Origin: Heliomicrobium modesticaldum Ice1
GTDB lineage: Bacteria > Bacillota > Desulfitobacteriia > Heliobacteriales > Heliobacteriaceae
Reading direction: 5' to 3'
Length of the DNA stretch: 64,000 nucleotides
Assembly: GCF_000019165.1 (NCBI RefSeq)
Contig: NC_010337.2
Span: 2,719,501 to 2,783,500 of the forward strand
Every line of letters begins with the position of its first letter. Within the stretch, counting starts at the first letter, position 1. The notes under the pieces were generated by a model that did not search any database, was not told the origin of the DNA, and saw only the letters and a program-made list of their open reading frames with translations. Shown here piece after piece: positions 27,076 through 36,039 of this stretch. The position numbers were made by a program, and so were the translations under genes.

Positions 27076-28245
27076 TTATCGTTCCGCTTCCGCAGCGCTG
27101 ACTGCCGGCTGCAGTTCGATCTCCACGCTGACACCCTGTCGAGTGCCCAGATTGGTGGCGGCGAGTATATAGCGCCCAGGATAACGAATATCCTGACCTG
27201 TGTTGCTCGACTGGTTCCATGTTTCCTGGAAGGCTTGATACTCAGCCGGCTGCAAGACGATGGTCTCGGCAACGGGATTGAAGGAACGACCGCGGGACCA
27301 GCGCCAGACTTCGATGCCGCTCAATCCCAGGTCGATGGACAGATCATACCGCTGGGACGAGGGGTAATTGAGGGTGATCGGCTCTGTGCTTACATTGGTC
27401 TTAAGGAAGGTGATCAAGACAGGCTCTCCCGGTCGATAAACGGCTTTGTTTGTGTACAGGGTGTAGCGGATGTTGTCGATCACGCGGGTGATGCGGTGGC
27501 GCGGCGGACGAGGCAGATCGCCGCAGGATTCCCCCAGGGAAAGCCACGTCTCCAGGTTGGCCCGTCCTGTCGGATTGATCCCGACCTCGGACTGGAAGGT
27601 TCTCACCGCATTCTCGGTCGCTTGATCATAGACGCCGGTCACGGTGACCAGATACTGCGCTGCATCGAGCAAGCGCTGCAGACGCCGGACGGCCTCGCCG
27701 GTGCTGCCTCGCCCCAGTTCGGGACAGGTCGGACCTGCCGGCGTCGGACGCGGCGCAGGAGACGTCGAGGGCGGCACGGGAGGAACCGACGGCGCCGGAC
27801 GGCGGGGCGGCTGCGGCGTCACGGGCGGACGCTGTCCCGGTTGCCGTGGAAAAGGCGGTACGGGCGGACGGGCGCAGTTGATGCCGAGCGCCTGCCATTC
27901 GGATCTTTCGACGATACCGGTTGGCTCCCTGTTCTGGCGGCGCTGCAGGCCGATGACGGCATTTCGCGTTGCAGTCCCAAAGATCCCGTCGATAGGTCCC
28001 GGGTTCAAACCGCTTCTGGCCAGCAACTGCTGCAACCGTCTCACCGACGCGCCCCGTGCGCCGAGAGACAGGGTTGGACAAAGTCCTCCCGGTGATGCCG
28101 GCACGGGGATTGCAATCGCCTGCCCCACCTGCAAAACATCCGGGTTGGGCAACCGGTTGGCAGCCAGCAACTGCTCCAATGCCACGCCATACCTCTGGGC
28201 GATGGCGGTCATGGTGTCGCCCGGTCGAACATAGTAGACGATCAA
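27076..28245 (-). CDS. LysM - PG-binding - PG-binding - BsuPI domain protein
   Basis: 389 aa, TTG start with AGGAG 10 nt upstream. Order: LysM at 3-48 (YYVRPGDTMTAIAQRYGV), peptidoglycan-binding 1 at 57-125 (GARGASVRRLQQLL...DGIFGTATRNAV), a Pro-rich linker to about 170, peptidoglycan-binding 1 again at about 172-240 (GEAVRRLQRLL...GVYDQATENAVRTFQ), and a BsuPI-type beta-sandwich at 265-380. BsuPI is the intracellular proteinase inhibitor fold. No signal peptide is present, which suggests a spore or mother-cell location or non-classical release. Combination of wall-binding and inhibitor domains is notable. Confidence 0.85.
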   Translation of the reverse strand: MIVYYVRPGDTMTAIAQRYGVALEQLLAANRLPNPDVLQVGQAIAIPVPASPGGLCPTLSLGARGASVRRLQQLLARSGLNPGPIDGIFGTATRNAVIGLQRRQNREPTGIVERSEWQALGINCARPPVPPFPRQPGQRPPVTPQPPRRPAPSVPPVPPSTSPAPRPTPAGPTCPELGRGSTGEAVRRLQRLLDAAQYLVTVTGVYDQATENAVRTFQSEVGINPTGRANLETWLSLGESCGDLPRPPRHRITRVIDNIRYTLYTNKAVYRPGEPVLITFLKTNVSTEPITLNYPSSQRYDLSIDLGLSGIEVWRWSRGRSFNPVAETIVLQPAEYQAFQETWNQSSNTGQDIRYPGRYILAATNLGTRQGVSVEIELQPAVSAAEAER

Positions 28246-28328
28246 AGCAAGATCACTCCTTTCTATTCGGTTCCATGATATTCCATTCGCAACTGATTGG
28301 TCCGTTTCTTCTGTCCGGCATAAACGAA

Positions 28329-28366
28329 GAGACCTCGTCTTCCCTTCCCCGGGAAATCGAGGTCTC
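28329..28366 (-). terminator. Terminator after the GMC oxidoreductase cluster
   Basis: GAGACCTCG / CGAGGTCTC inverted repeat 27 nt beyond the stop codon, followed on the minus strand by TTCGTTTA. Confidence 0.55.
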
Positions 28367-28392
28367 CGCCGTTGTGCTCTTTCGAGCGCCTT

Positions 28393-29976
28393 TTACAGTT
28401 CCCTTTGCCGAAAAGCCTCTTTGATCGCATCCGCTGTCCGCCAGGCCAAGGACATGGCCGTAAGGGTCGGGTTGGAAGCGCCGGAGGTGACGAAAAGCGA
28501 TGTATCCGCGATGAACAGGTTGGGGTGATCATGGGCGCGGCCCCACTTGTCGACGACGGAGCGCTGCGGGTCGTCGCCCATCCGGCAACCACCGAGCATG
28601 TGGGACGTATCGGGCGCCACAAACTCCACCTTACCCCCGGCCGCTTCGAGGATGTCTTTGCACATCTTTACGCCGGCGGCGATCACCTTGTGATCATTGT
28701 CGCCGAAGGTGAAGGTCACCTGCGGCGCCGGGAGGCCGACCTCGTCTTTCTGAGCGGACAAAGTAATGGTGTTGCCTTCGCTGGGCAGGGTCTCCCCGAC
28801 GATGGACAGCCGGGCGAAGTAATTGTAGTCTCGGCCGATCTGGCGCAGGTTTTTCCCCCACAACTCGGATGCTTTGGCGACGATGTTCATGAAGGCCAAC
28901 GGCCGGGAACCGTGGGCGAGAATGGAAAAGCCGCGCGCCCGCGAGCCGTCGGCCGGTGTTTCGTAAAATTCCTGCGTCAACGCCAAGACGGGCGTTCCTT
29001 TGTAAGGGAGGATCTCCTCGGAAAATCTCGCCATGATCTCATGACCGGAATGAAGCATGAAACACTTGCCCACCATGCCGCTGCTGTTGGCGAGGCCCTG
29101 CGGGTGGCGGGCGTCGGCCGACAGCAACAGCAGCCTGGGCGTCTCGATGGCGGAGGCGCAGAGGATGACCGCCCGCGCCCGCTGCCGGTATTCCTGGCCA
29201 TTGAAGAGAAAAGTGACCCCTTCGACCCGGTCATCGCTGCGGCAGAGCACCCGGCTGACCATGCAGCCGTGGCGCAGTTCCACCCCGGCGTCGAGGGCTT
29301 GAGGGATATGGTGGATCAGGGTGGAGAACTTGGAGTTGGGCAGGCAGCCCTGGGCGCAGAAGCCCCGGTTGATGCAGGGCGGACGGCCCCGGTAGGGCGC
29401 CGACAGGATGGCCAAAGGAGCGACGGAACTGCGGACGCCCAGTTTTTCGCAGCCGATGCGCAGGACCTGGTGGGTGCTTGCGATGGGCTCCCGCTCCGGG
29501 TAAGGATAAGGGCCATGAAAGGCCCCCCAGGGGTAGTGCTTCGGGCCGGACACGGGGATCTCTGCTTCCAGCTTGCTGTAGTAGGGCGCCAGATCGTCAT
29601 AAGAGATGGGCCAGTCCTCCCCCACCCCGTCGGCGGAGCGGGTGTGAAAATCGGAAGGGAAGAAGCGAGGCACGACAGCGGTAAAGTGGATCGTGCCGCC
29701 GCCGACGCCGGAACCAGAGGTGTTGTGGCCCAGTTCAGGCGGGTTCGTCCCGGCAGTCAGCCGCTTGTAGCGCCAGGCAGTCCGCCGCATATACAGCTCA
29801 TCACTGACGAAGTCGCGGCTCACTTCCCAGTAAGGCCCCGCTTCGATGAGGACGACGCGCAATCCCGCCTGACCCAACTCGCGGGCCACCACAGCACCGG
29901 TGGCGCCCGCCCCGACGATGACGGCGTCCACCTCTTCTTCGAGCCACTTCCAGGCCAAATCTCTTTCATCGTTCAT
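28393..29976 (-). CDS. GMC-family FAD oxidoreductase (gluconate 2-dehydrogenase large-subunit-like)
   Basis: 527 aa. The N-terminal FAD motif is AVIVGAGATGAVVARELG, followed by SGSGVGGGTIHF, a Cys-containing segment GFCAQGCLPNSKFSTL, ILCASAIETPRLLLLS and the C-terminal catalytic region SHMLGGCRMG...SGASNPTLTAMSLAWR. It oxidises an alcohol or sugar acid; the substrate cannot be read from sequence. GGAGGG lies 7 nt upstream of the ATG, which overlaps the end of the subunit-3 gene by 11 nt. No Tat or Sec signal is seen and no cytochrome subunit follows. Confidence 0.88.
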   Translation of the reverse strand: MNDERDLAWKWLEEEVDAVIVGAGATGAVVARELGQAGLRVVLIEAGPYWEVSRDFVSDELYMRRTAWRYKRLTAGTNPPELGHNTSGSGVGGGTIHFTAVVPRFFPSDFHTRSADGVGEDWPISYDDLAPYYSKLEAEIPVSGPKHYPWGAFHGPYPYPEREPIASTHQVLRIGCEKLGVRSSVAPLAILSAPYRGRPPCINRGFCAQGCLPNSKFSTLIHHIPQALDAGVELRHGCMVSRVLCRSDDRVEGVTFLFNGQEYRQRARAVILCASAIETPRLLLLSADARHPQGLANSSGMVGKCFMLHSGHEIMARFSEEILPYKGTPVLALTQEFYETPADGSRARGFSILAHGSRPLAFMNIVAKASELWGKNLRQIGRDYNYFARLSIVGETLPSEGNTITLSAQKDEVGLPAPQVTFTFGDNDHKVIAAGVKMCKDILEAAGGKVEFVAPDTSHMLGGCRMGDDPQRSVVDKWGRAHDHPNLFIADTSLFVTSGASNPTLTAMSLAWRTADAIKEAFRQREL

Positions 29977-30616
29977 CGGTCAACCCTCCGCACCGGGCCT
30001 GGCCCCTTGCCTTGGCCCGCTCCTCCACCCGCGCCGGGTCAAGCCGCGGTTCCCAAGGGTCTTTCAGGCCGTATTCGATCCGATAGTAGCCTCGCGGATA
30101 AGCCGGACCGCCATAGCCGATCTCGGACCAGATCTCCGGCTGAGAGTAAAAGAAGTCGATGGCCGTGCGGAGCATTTTTTTAAAAAAATCTTTCGACGAC
30201 AAGCCTGTCCAGGTCACTTCTCCCCGCTGGGCCTTGCCGAGGATATCGTCCATCTCCCAAGGCGCCAACTGCAGGAATGAACGCTGATACAGCTGCAAGG
30301 CCGTGGCGTCCAGCCAGGCCAGACCGCCGCGGAGCAGTTGTTCCTCCGGCGGCTGGGTGACGGGATGATACCCTTGACCCTGTTTTTCGGCCAAGTGACA
30401 ATCCAACTGCCCCGCCACCCGGGCAAGCAGGTTTTCATCGCCCTCATCGACGAGCCGTCCGATGACCGCCTTCAGAATAGAGAATTCAAGGGGGGTAAAG
30501 ACACGAGGCACCGCCGACGGCTGCAGCCTTTTTTCGACAAGAACGCGTGTATTCTCGTCCCAGTGGGGGCTCTCCCGCATCACGTCATAATCGGGATAGA
30601 TCGTTTTCACCGTCAT
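29966..30616 (-). CDS. Gluconate 2-dehydrogenase subunit 3 family protein
   Basis: 216 aa, mostly helical, with FTPLEFSILKAVIGRLVDEG near residues 40-60 and a C-terminal EIGYGGPAYPRGYYRIEYGLKDPWEP typical of the small subunit that accompanies GMC dehydrogenases. Many homologues have an N-terminal Tat signal, absent here. AGGAGGGCGCGCC precedes the ATG. It is coupled by overlap to the GMC subunit and presumably helps its folding or docking. Confidence 0.82.
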   Translation of the reverse strand: MTVKTIYPDYDVMRESPHWDENTRVLVEKRLQPSAVPRVFTPLEFSILKAVIGRLVDEGDENLLARVAGQLDCHLAEKQGQGYHPVTQPPEEQLLRGGLAWLDATALQLYQRSFLQLAPWEMDDILGKAQRGEVTWTGLSSKDFFKKMLRTAIDFFYSQPEIWSEIGYGGPAYPRGYYRIEYGLKDPWEPRLDPARVEERAKARGQARCGGLTDER

Positions 30617-30628
30617 GGCGCGCCCTCC

Positions 30629-31021
30629 TTACAGGTACAGGGCGAGCAGCCCCAGCAGCGACAGAGCTGACACCATGATCGGCAGCACCGGCGGCGGTCC
30701 CACCATGACATTGTTGACAGCCCAACCGCCGACGCGCTGTCCGATCCCCTTGGCGTGGTAGTAGAAGCCCGCCAATCCGCTGGACAACTCGGCGATGAGA
30801 GCGAAGAAAAAGAGCCAGCGCCAGACAGGGGCGTCGCGGATGGTCAGCGCCAGGCCGATCAGGGCGGCTACAGGCAAGCCGATGACCGGGCCCCACATGG
30901 CATAGTGGCGAAAATTCTGCCGATAGTGAAACAAGGTCACCTGGACGGCAACCATGGCGAAGGCGATAGACGTAAACAGGATCAGGATCCGGTCGACAGG
31001 CCAACCCAGCCAGCGATCCAT
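30629..31021 (-). CDS. Four-helix membrane protein of the GMC oxidoreductase cluster
   Basis: 130 aa with four hydrophobic helices (ILILFTSIAFAMVAVQ, MWGPVIGLPVAALIGLAL, WLFFFALIAELSSGLAGFYYH, VLPIMVSALSLLGLLALYL). AGGAGG precedes the ATG and only 12 nt separate it from subunit 3, so it is the first gene of a three-gene operon. A membrane anchor for the dehydrogenase is a reasonable inference. No heme-ligand pattern like that of cytochrome b subunits is clear, though His residues occur in helices 1 and 3. No named family recognised. Confidence 0.65.
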   Translation of the reverse strand: MDRWLGWPVDRILILFTSIAFAMVAVQVTLFHYRQNFRHYAMWGPVIGLPVAALIGLALTIRDAPVWRWLFFFALIAELSSGLAGFYYHAKGIGQRVGGWAVNNVMVGPPPVLPIMVSALSLLGLLALYL

Positions 31022-31096
31022 ATGGTCAATCCTCCTCGTTGCAAGCGCATATCCGCCGCGCGTATCTGTGGTGACAGGATCAATAGCAGCGCTTCT

Positions 31097-31219
31097 TCAA
31101 GCGTCTACATCCCCCCCGTAGGCCACCAGCAGCCCCTTGGCCTGCTCTTGCCGCTCACTGTCTAAGACCACAGTGACCAGGTGGTTCTCCCCAGTGACGA
31201 AGGTCGCACCGTCAACCAT
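31097..31219 (-). CDS. Possible 40-aa protein or gene remnant
   Basis: Reads MVDGATFVTGENHLVTVVLD and continues with charged residues to LLVAYGGDVDA. The pattern recalls the last third of small stress proteins of the YflT type that end in a 'LLRRHGG' segment, so it may be the 3' remnant of such a gene. AGGAGG lies 13 nt before the ATG, a little far. Weak call. Confidence 0.3.
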   Translation of the reverse strand: MVDGATFVTGENHLVTVVLDSERQEQAKGLLVAYGGDVDA

Positions 31220-31311
31220 CCCTGTTAACCCCCCTCCTTCCGGCTAGTCTGCCGAAAAGAAGGGGGCCTTATCCTGTATTGCTGATTTACAACCCCATGG
31301 CCAAGTTCTCT

Positions 31312-32679
31312 TTACTTTTTCTCTTGCGCCAGTGAATCAATGAACTGCCGCGCCGTCCGGCCGGAACGACCGTTGTGGCGCATCTCCCAGCGCAAGGCCA
31401 GCCGGCGCAGTTCTTCTGAATCCATCTCGATCCCCTGCTGCCGGGCCAGCGTTTCCACGATCTCCAGGTAGGCCTCCTGCCCCGGCGCTAAAAAGGTGAC
31501 CGTGATCCCGAAGCGATCGGCCAGCGACATCTTCTCCTGGTAAGTGTCGCCGGGGCGCAGTTCCCCATCGTCGGTGCAATGGGGCTGGCGGTCGGCCACC
31601 ACCTCCCGGATCAGGTGGCGGCGGTTAGAGGTGGCGTAGATGGCCACATTGTCGGGGCGCACGGCGATACCCCCCTCCAAGACTGCTTTCAATTCCTTAT
31701 AGGAATCCTCCCCCTCCTCAAAAGACAGGTCGTCGATGAAGAGGATGAACTTCTGAGGGCGTTCCTTGAGCATGTCGACGATGACAGGGAAATCAGCCAG
31801 TCGGCTTTTGGGGACCTCTAGCAGGCGCAAGCCCTGATCGCCGAATCGGTGGATCAGCGCTTTGACGGTCGATGACTTGCCGGTGCCGCGATCACCATAG
31901 AGCAGGACGTTGTTCGCCCGGTATCCGGCCAGCAGCCGCTCCGTGTTCTCGATCACCTCTGCCCGCTGGCGCCCGTAGCCGACCAGTTCCTCGAGACGGA
32001 TGGGATCGGGCCGGGTGACGCCGGTCAGCTGCCCCTCCCAGCGAAAGGCGAGAAATTGGGCGAAGCAACCGGAACCGAACCGGTGGTGATACCGTGCAAG
32101 CTCAGGCGCCATCTCGCGCCAGTCAGAGCAACAGGCGAAGGCCTTTTTCATCTCCCACCGCGCCTTTTGCAGCAACGAGTCCGTCTCTTCGGCGAGGGGA
32201 CGCACCTCCTTCCAGACTGGTGCGGGACAAGGGCAGGCAGCCTGCGCCTGGGCCTGCCACCAGTCGGCCGACAGCCGGAAGAGGGTTTGCAGGTTGGCCA
32301 ATTCGAGGGCAAGTCCCTCCCGCATCGCAGCGCCCAGACCGGCATCGCCGTACTGAGCCTTCTTGGAAAAGCTGGTTTCCACCGAAAGCATGCGATCGAG
32401 GAAATAATTCTGCCAGGCATCGCCGACCACCGGCGACCGGCTCAACTCGCTGTAACCGACGAGCCGTTCAAAGAGGTTCCAGTAGAGGCTCTGAGCCGAG
32501 GCCTTCCCTGCCTCGCAACGGGGGAGCCCGTATAAAACCTGACACAACTGGCGAGCCAGCCCGATGGTCTCATCCTCCAACATGGGGCGAAAGAAACCGA
32601 ATGCCTCCCAGGCCAGCAGGGCTTCCTGCATGCTGGGCGCGATCGAGGCTTTTGGAGGGATGTATGCTTGTTGTTCCAT
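31312..32679 (-). CDS. DUF815 AAA-type ATPase
   Basis: 455 aa. Residues 1-220 are a helical region peculiar to the family; the ATPase part follows with Walker A LLYGDRGTGKSSTVKAL near 262-277, Walker B KFILFIDDLSFEEGE, sensor-1 VAIYATSNRRHLI and a C-terminal GRSGRTARQFIDSLA. DUF815 proteins are conserved AAA proteins with unknown clients. It is divergent from the small membrane protein and formate dehydrogenase genes. Ends in a Lys-rich tail. Confidence 0.9.
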   Translation of the reverse strand: MEQQAYIPPKASIAPSMQEALLAWEAFGFFRPMLEDETIGLARQLCQVLYGLPRCEAGKASAQSLYWNLFERLVGYSELSRSPVVGDAWQNYFLDRMLSVETSFSKKAQYGDAGLGAAMREGLALELANLQTLFRLSADWWQAQAQAACPCPAPVWKEVRPLAEETDSLLQKARWEMKKAFACCSDWREMAPELARYHHRFGSGCFAQFLAFRWEGQLTGVTRPDPIRLEELVGYGRQRAEVIENTERLLAGYRANNVLLYGDRGTGKSSTVKALIHRFGDQGLRLLEVPKSRLADFPVIVDMLKERPQKFILFIDDLSFEEGEDSYKELKAVLEGGIAVRPDNVAIYATSNRRHLIREVVADRQPHCTDDGELRPGDTYQEKMSLADRFGITVTFLAPGQEAYLEIVETLARQQGIEMDSEELRRLALRWEMRHNGRSGRTARQFIDSLAQEKK

Positions 32680-32769
32680 GATGTGTTGTCACCTTCCTTG
32701 CGTGATTCCCTCCCATTGTACGCTATCGACGGCTTTCGACCAACGCCTCCTTTTTAGGAAGCGGTCAAG

Positions 32770-32934
32770 ATGGCCCTGGCGACCCTGGTGACAGACAAGC
32801 TGATCTTCCTCTGTCTGAGCGCCCTCTCGCTCGGCTTCAAGCTGCGCTTGATGACGCGGCAGACCCTCTCACGGGGGCTGTCTTTTCTGATCATCCTGGT
32901 AGGGGTATTTTTTGTCCTCTCGGGATCATGCTAG
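32770..32934 (+). CDS. 54-aa membrane peptide upstream of fdhA
   Basis: ATG with AGGAAG 8 nt upstream. Two hydrophobic segments flank a basic loop (KLIFLCLSALSLGFKL, then LRLMTRQTLSRG, then LSFLIILVGVFFVLSG). It lies 33 nt ahead of fdhA on the same strand. No family recognised; membrane topology suggests a hairpin. Confidence 0.5.
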   Translation: MALATLVTDKLIFLCLSALSLGFKLRLMTRQTLSRGLSFLIILVGVFFVLSGSC

Positions 32935-32967
32935 AGAAAAAGCGGATGTTCCCGGGAGGCGGCACAG

Positions 32968-35781
32968 ATGTTGAAGGCGGATTCCTTGTTGCGCGTCGTG
33001 ATCGATGGACAACCACTGCAGGGCAGGCAGGGAATGACCCTCTTTGAACTGGCCCAGGAGGTGGGCATTCCCATCCCCCACCTCTGTCACGAAGACAGCC
33101 TGCATCGAGAAGGCGGGTGCGGACTCTGTGTCGTTGAAGAGGAACAGACAGGACGGTTGGTCAAAGCCTGCGCCTTACCGCTTCAGGACGGACTGGCGGT
33201 GCGCGTCGAAAGCCCCGCCGCCCGTGACAAGCGCCGGGCCAACCTGTTGCGCATCCTCCAAGATCACCGGATCGAATGCGCAGAATGCGCCAAAGAGGAC
33301 ATTTGTGCGCTCCGCCGTTACGCCCAAGATTACCATGTCGAATTCGCCGGGGAACTGGCCTTACTGCCGGAACACCCCTCTCTGCCGCTCTACCCGGCGG
33401 TGGATGTGCCGCTCCTTCCGCTGAAAGGGGGCAACCCCTTCATTCAGCGGGATGAGCAAAAATGCACCGGCTGCGGTTCCTGCGAGCGCCTCTGCCCTTC
33501 GACCGCTCTGACCTCCCTCCAGGCAAGGGGAAGCGTTTTCGGAGAAACCGCTGAAACTGCCTCAGAGAACGCCGCCTGTGACCACTGCGGCATCTGCCTG
33601 AACGTCTGCCCGACGGCAGCGCTGCTCGAAACCTCGCCTTCTGCTTCGCTCAAAAAAAGGCCAGTCGTTCCCCGCAAAGGGCCGGTGGCCTTCAAGATCG
33701 CCAAGCCGAAAATCCCCGCCGACGCACAGGGCGTCCGGACGACCTGCCCTTACTGTGGCGTCGGTTGCCAACTTCAATTGAAGGTCCATCAAGGAAAAGT
33801 GGTCGGCGTCGGCAGGGACAAATCGGGTTCCAACGGGGGACAACTCTGTGTAAAAGGCCAGTTCGGTTGGGAGTTCATCCACCACCCGGACCGCCTCACG
33901 GAACCGCTGATCCGGCGCGGCGACCGTCTCGAACCGGCCACATGGGAAGAGGCGCTTGATCTGGTCAGCCGGCAGTTTCAGTCGCTCCTCAGCCAATACG
34001 GCGGCCATGCCCTGGCGGGGTTCAGTTCAGCTAAGTGCACCAATGAGGAGAACTACCTCTTTCAAAAGTTCATGCGCGTCGCCCTCCGGTCCAATCATGT
34101 AGACCACTGCGCCCGTCTCTGCCACGCCTCGACCGTGGCCGGTCTGGCGACAGCCTTCGGCAGCGGCGCCATGACCAACAGCCTCAATGAACTGCCCTTG
34201 GCTGACGTCATCCTGATCATCGGAGCCAATGTGACGGAAACGCAGCCTGTCACCGGCTACCGGCTGCGCGAGGCAGCGAAAAAAGGGGCCAAGTTGATCG
34301 TCATCGACCCGCGCCGAATCGACCTGGTCAAAGAGGCCCACCTCTGGCTCCGCCTCCGGCCCGGCACGAACACGGCCCTCTTGAACGGCATGGCCCATGT
34401 GATCCTTCGTGAAGGCTGGTGGAACCGGGACTTCGTAGCCGCCCGCACCGAGGGCTTTGATGAATGGCGCGAAGGGCTGAGGGATTACACACCAGCGCGG
34501 GTGGAGAGACTGACCGGCGTCCCCGCTGAGGACCTCACCGAAGCGGCTCGTCTCTACGCCCAGGCTGAGCGTGGCTCCATTGTCTACGCCATGGGCATCA
34601 CCCAGCACACCTCAGGGACGAATAACGTTTTTGCTGTAGCCAACTTATCGGTCCTTTGCGGTCATTTAGGCCGCGAAGGGACGGGCGTCAATCCCTTGCG
34701 CGGCCAGAACAACGTGCAGGGTGCCTGTGACATGGCCGCCCTCCCCAACTACTACCCCGGCTATCGCCACATCCTGGAAGCGGAGGAGCGCCGCTTTTTC
34801 GCATCCTTCTGGGGTGTGGCGTCGCTGCCCGACTGGGTGGGCAAGACCGTACCCGAGGTCTTGCACGGCATCCACGATGGTGACATCCGCGGGCTCTTCA
34901 TCATGGGCGAAAACCCCATCCTCGCCGACCCGGACAGCAGGAATGTGGAAGCGGCGCTGCGGCGGCTCGACTTCCTCGTCGTCCAGGACATCTTTCTCAC
35001 CGAGACAGCCCGGCTGGCCCACGTAGTCCTGCCGGCGGCTTGCTTCGCCGAAAAAGACGGGACTTTCACCAACACAGAACGGCGGGTGCAGTTGATCCGC
35101 AAGGCCGTCGAACCGCCCGGTAAGGCCCGCTCCGACTGGGAGATCGTCACCGCGCTGGCGAATCGCATGGGGCTGCCCTGGCGGTATGATCACCCGAAAG
35201 AAATCATGGAGGAGATCGCCGGTTGCACTCCCCTCTACGGCGGCATCCGCCACGAACGCTTGGAAAAAGCGGGGTTGCAATGGCCCTGTCCGCACAGGGA
35301 ACACCCCGGGACGCCTTTTCTCCATGAGGGGCGCTTCACCCGCGGCAAGGGCAGGTTCCACCGCGTCGAACACCTGGAGGCCGACGAACTGCCTGACCGC
35401 GACTACCCCCTGCTCCTGACGACGGGCCGCATCCTCTACCAGTACCACACGGGCAGCATGTCCCGCCGTTCTTCCAAGCTCTCGGCAATGGCGCCGGAGG
35501 AGAAAGCGATGGTCCATCCCGACGACGCTTCGCGCTTCGGCCTGAGCGACGGCGACCGCGCCTTCGTTGAATCGCGTCGAGGACGGTTGGTCACATCGAT
35601 CCGACTGACCGAGGGCGTTCCGCCGGGCGTCGTCTTCATGACCTTTCACTACGCCGAGACGCCCACCAACCGCCTCACCAACGATGCCACCGATCCCATC
35701 TGCCGCATCCCCGAGTTAAAAGGTTGCGCCATCCGGCTGGCGCCGGCGGGAGAACAGGGGATTGACCTTTCGTTTCACTGA
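32968..35781 (+). CDS. fdhA: Formate dehydrogenase alpha subunit (Mo/W-bis-MGD, cytosolic, NuoG-like N-terminus)
   Basis: 937 aa. N-terminal [2Fe-2S] domain with Cys40, 51, 54, 68; a NuoG-type cluster His100-Cys104-Cys107-Cys113; two [4Fe-4S] motifs CTGCGSCERLCP and CDHCGICLNVCP; then the molybdopterin domain beginning TCPYCGVGCQL. The metal ligand lies in DHCARLCHASTV and is Cys, not selenocysteine. C-terminal MGD-binding domain includes NRLTNDATDP. It oxidises formate or reduces CO2. No fdhB, hydrogenase or NuoE/F-like partner is adjacent, so its electron acceptor is unclear. GGGAGG precedes the ATG. Confidence 0.92.
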   Translation: MLKADSLLRVVIDGQPLQGRQGMTLFELAQEVGIPIPHLCHEDSLHREGGCGLCVVEEEQTGRLVKACALPLQDGLAVRVESPAARDKRRANLLRILQDHRIECAECAKEDICALRRYAQDYHVEFAGELALLPEHPSLPLYPAVDVPLLPLKGGNPFIQRDEQKCTGCGSCERLCPSTALTSLQARGSVFGETAETASENAACDHCGICLNVCPTAALLETSPSASLKKRPVVPRKGPVAFKIAKPKIPADAQGVRTTCPYCGVGCQLQLKVHQGKVVGVGRDKSGSNGGQLCVKGQFGWEFIHHPDRLTEPLIRRGDRLEPATWEEALDLVSRQFQSLLSQYGGHALAGFSSAKCTNEENYLFQKFMRVALRSNHVDHCARLCHASTVAGLATAFGSGAMTNSLNELPLADVILIIGANVTETQPVTGYRLREAAKKGAKLIVIDPRRIDLVKEAHLWLRLRPGTNTALLNGMAHVILREGWWNRDFVAARTEGFDEWREGLRDYTPARVERLTGVPAEDLTEAARLYAQAERGSIVYAMGITQHTSGTNNVFAVANLSVLCGHLGREGTGVNPLRGQNNVQGACDMAALPNYYPGYRHILEAEERRFFASFWGVASLPDWVGKTVPEVLHGIHDGDIRGLFIMGENPILADPDSRNVEAALRRLDFLVVQDIFLTETARLAHVVLPAACFAEKDGTFTNTERRVQLIRKAVEPPGKARSDWEIVTALANRMGLPWRYDHPKEIMEEIAGCTPLYGGIRHERLEKAGLQWPCPHREHPGTPFLHEGRFTRGKGRFHRVEHLEADELPDRDYPLLLTTGRILYQYHTGSMSRRSSKLSAMAPEEKAMVHPDDASRFGLSDGDRAFVESRRGRLVTSIRLTEGVPPGVVFMTFHYAETPTNRLTNDATDPICRIPELKGCAIRLAPAGEQGIDLSFH

Positions 35782-35827
35782 GGAACGTTCAGTGCAGCTT
35801 TAGACGAGGAATCTTCTGAACAGGGCG

Positions 35828-35876
35828 GAAACAGGCCCCCTCCGGCTTTTGAAATCGGGAGGGGCTTGTTTCTTTT
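35828..35876 (+). terminator. Terminator after fdhA
   Basis: Near-perfect stem GAAACAGGCCCCCTCC / GGGAGGGGCTTGTTTC followed by TTTT. Confidence 0.8.
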
Positions 35877-36039
35877 GCTTTTCTTTCATTTTCCTTTATC
35901 TTTCAGGCATATCCCCGGAGGAATAGCACTGTCTTTGTCGAAAAGATAGATGATTTATCTTTGTCATACCGCTGGTGCTGCAACTTTTTTCCCAAGAAAA
36001 GGGGAAAGGTCGATCCACAAAGAAGGGAGTTTTTTATGA

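Noticed and set aside
28372-30183. Plus-strand 603-codon open frame
   Set aside because: Opposite the GMC oxidoreductase and subunit 3; composition effect only.
34100-34135. Selenocysteine codon in formate dehydrogenase
   Set aside because: The metal-ligand position is an ordinary Cys codon and no in-frame TGA or SECIS-like hairpin is needed.
34666-35649. Minus-strand 327-codon open frame
   Set aside because: Opposite the molybdopterin domain of fdhA; no recognisable protein.
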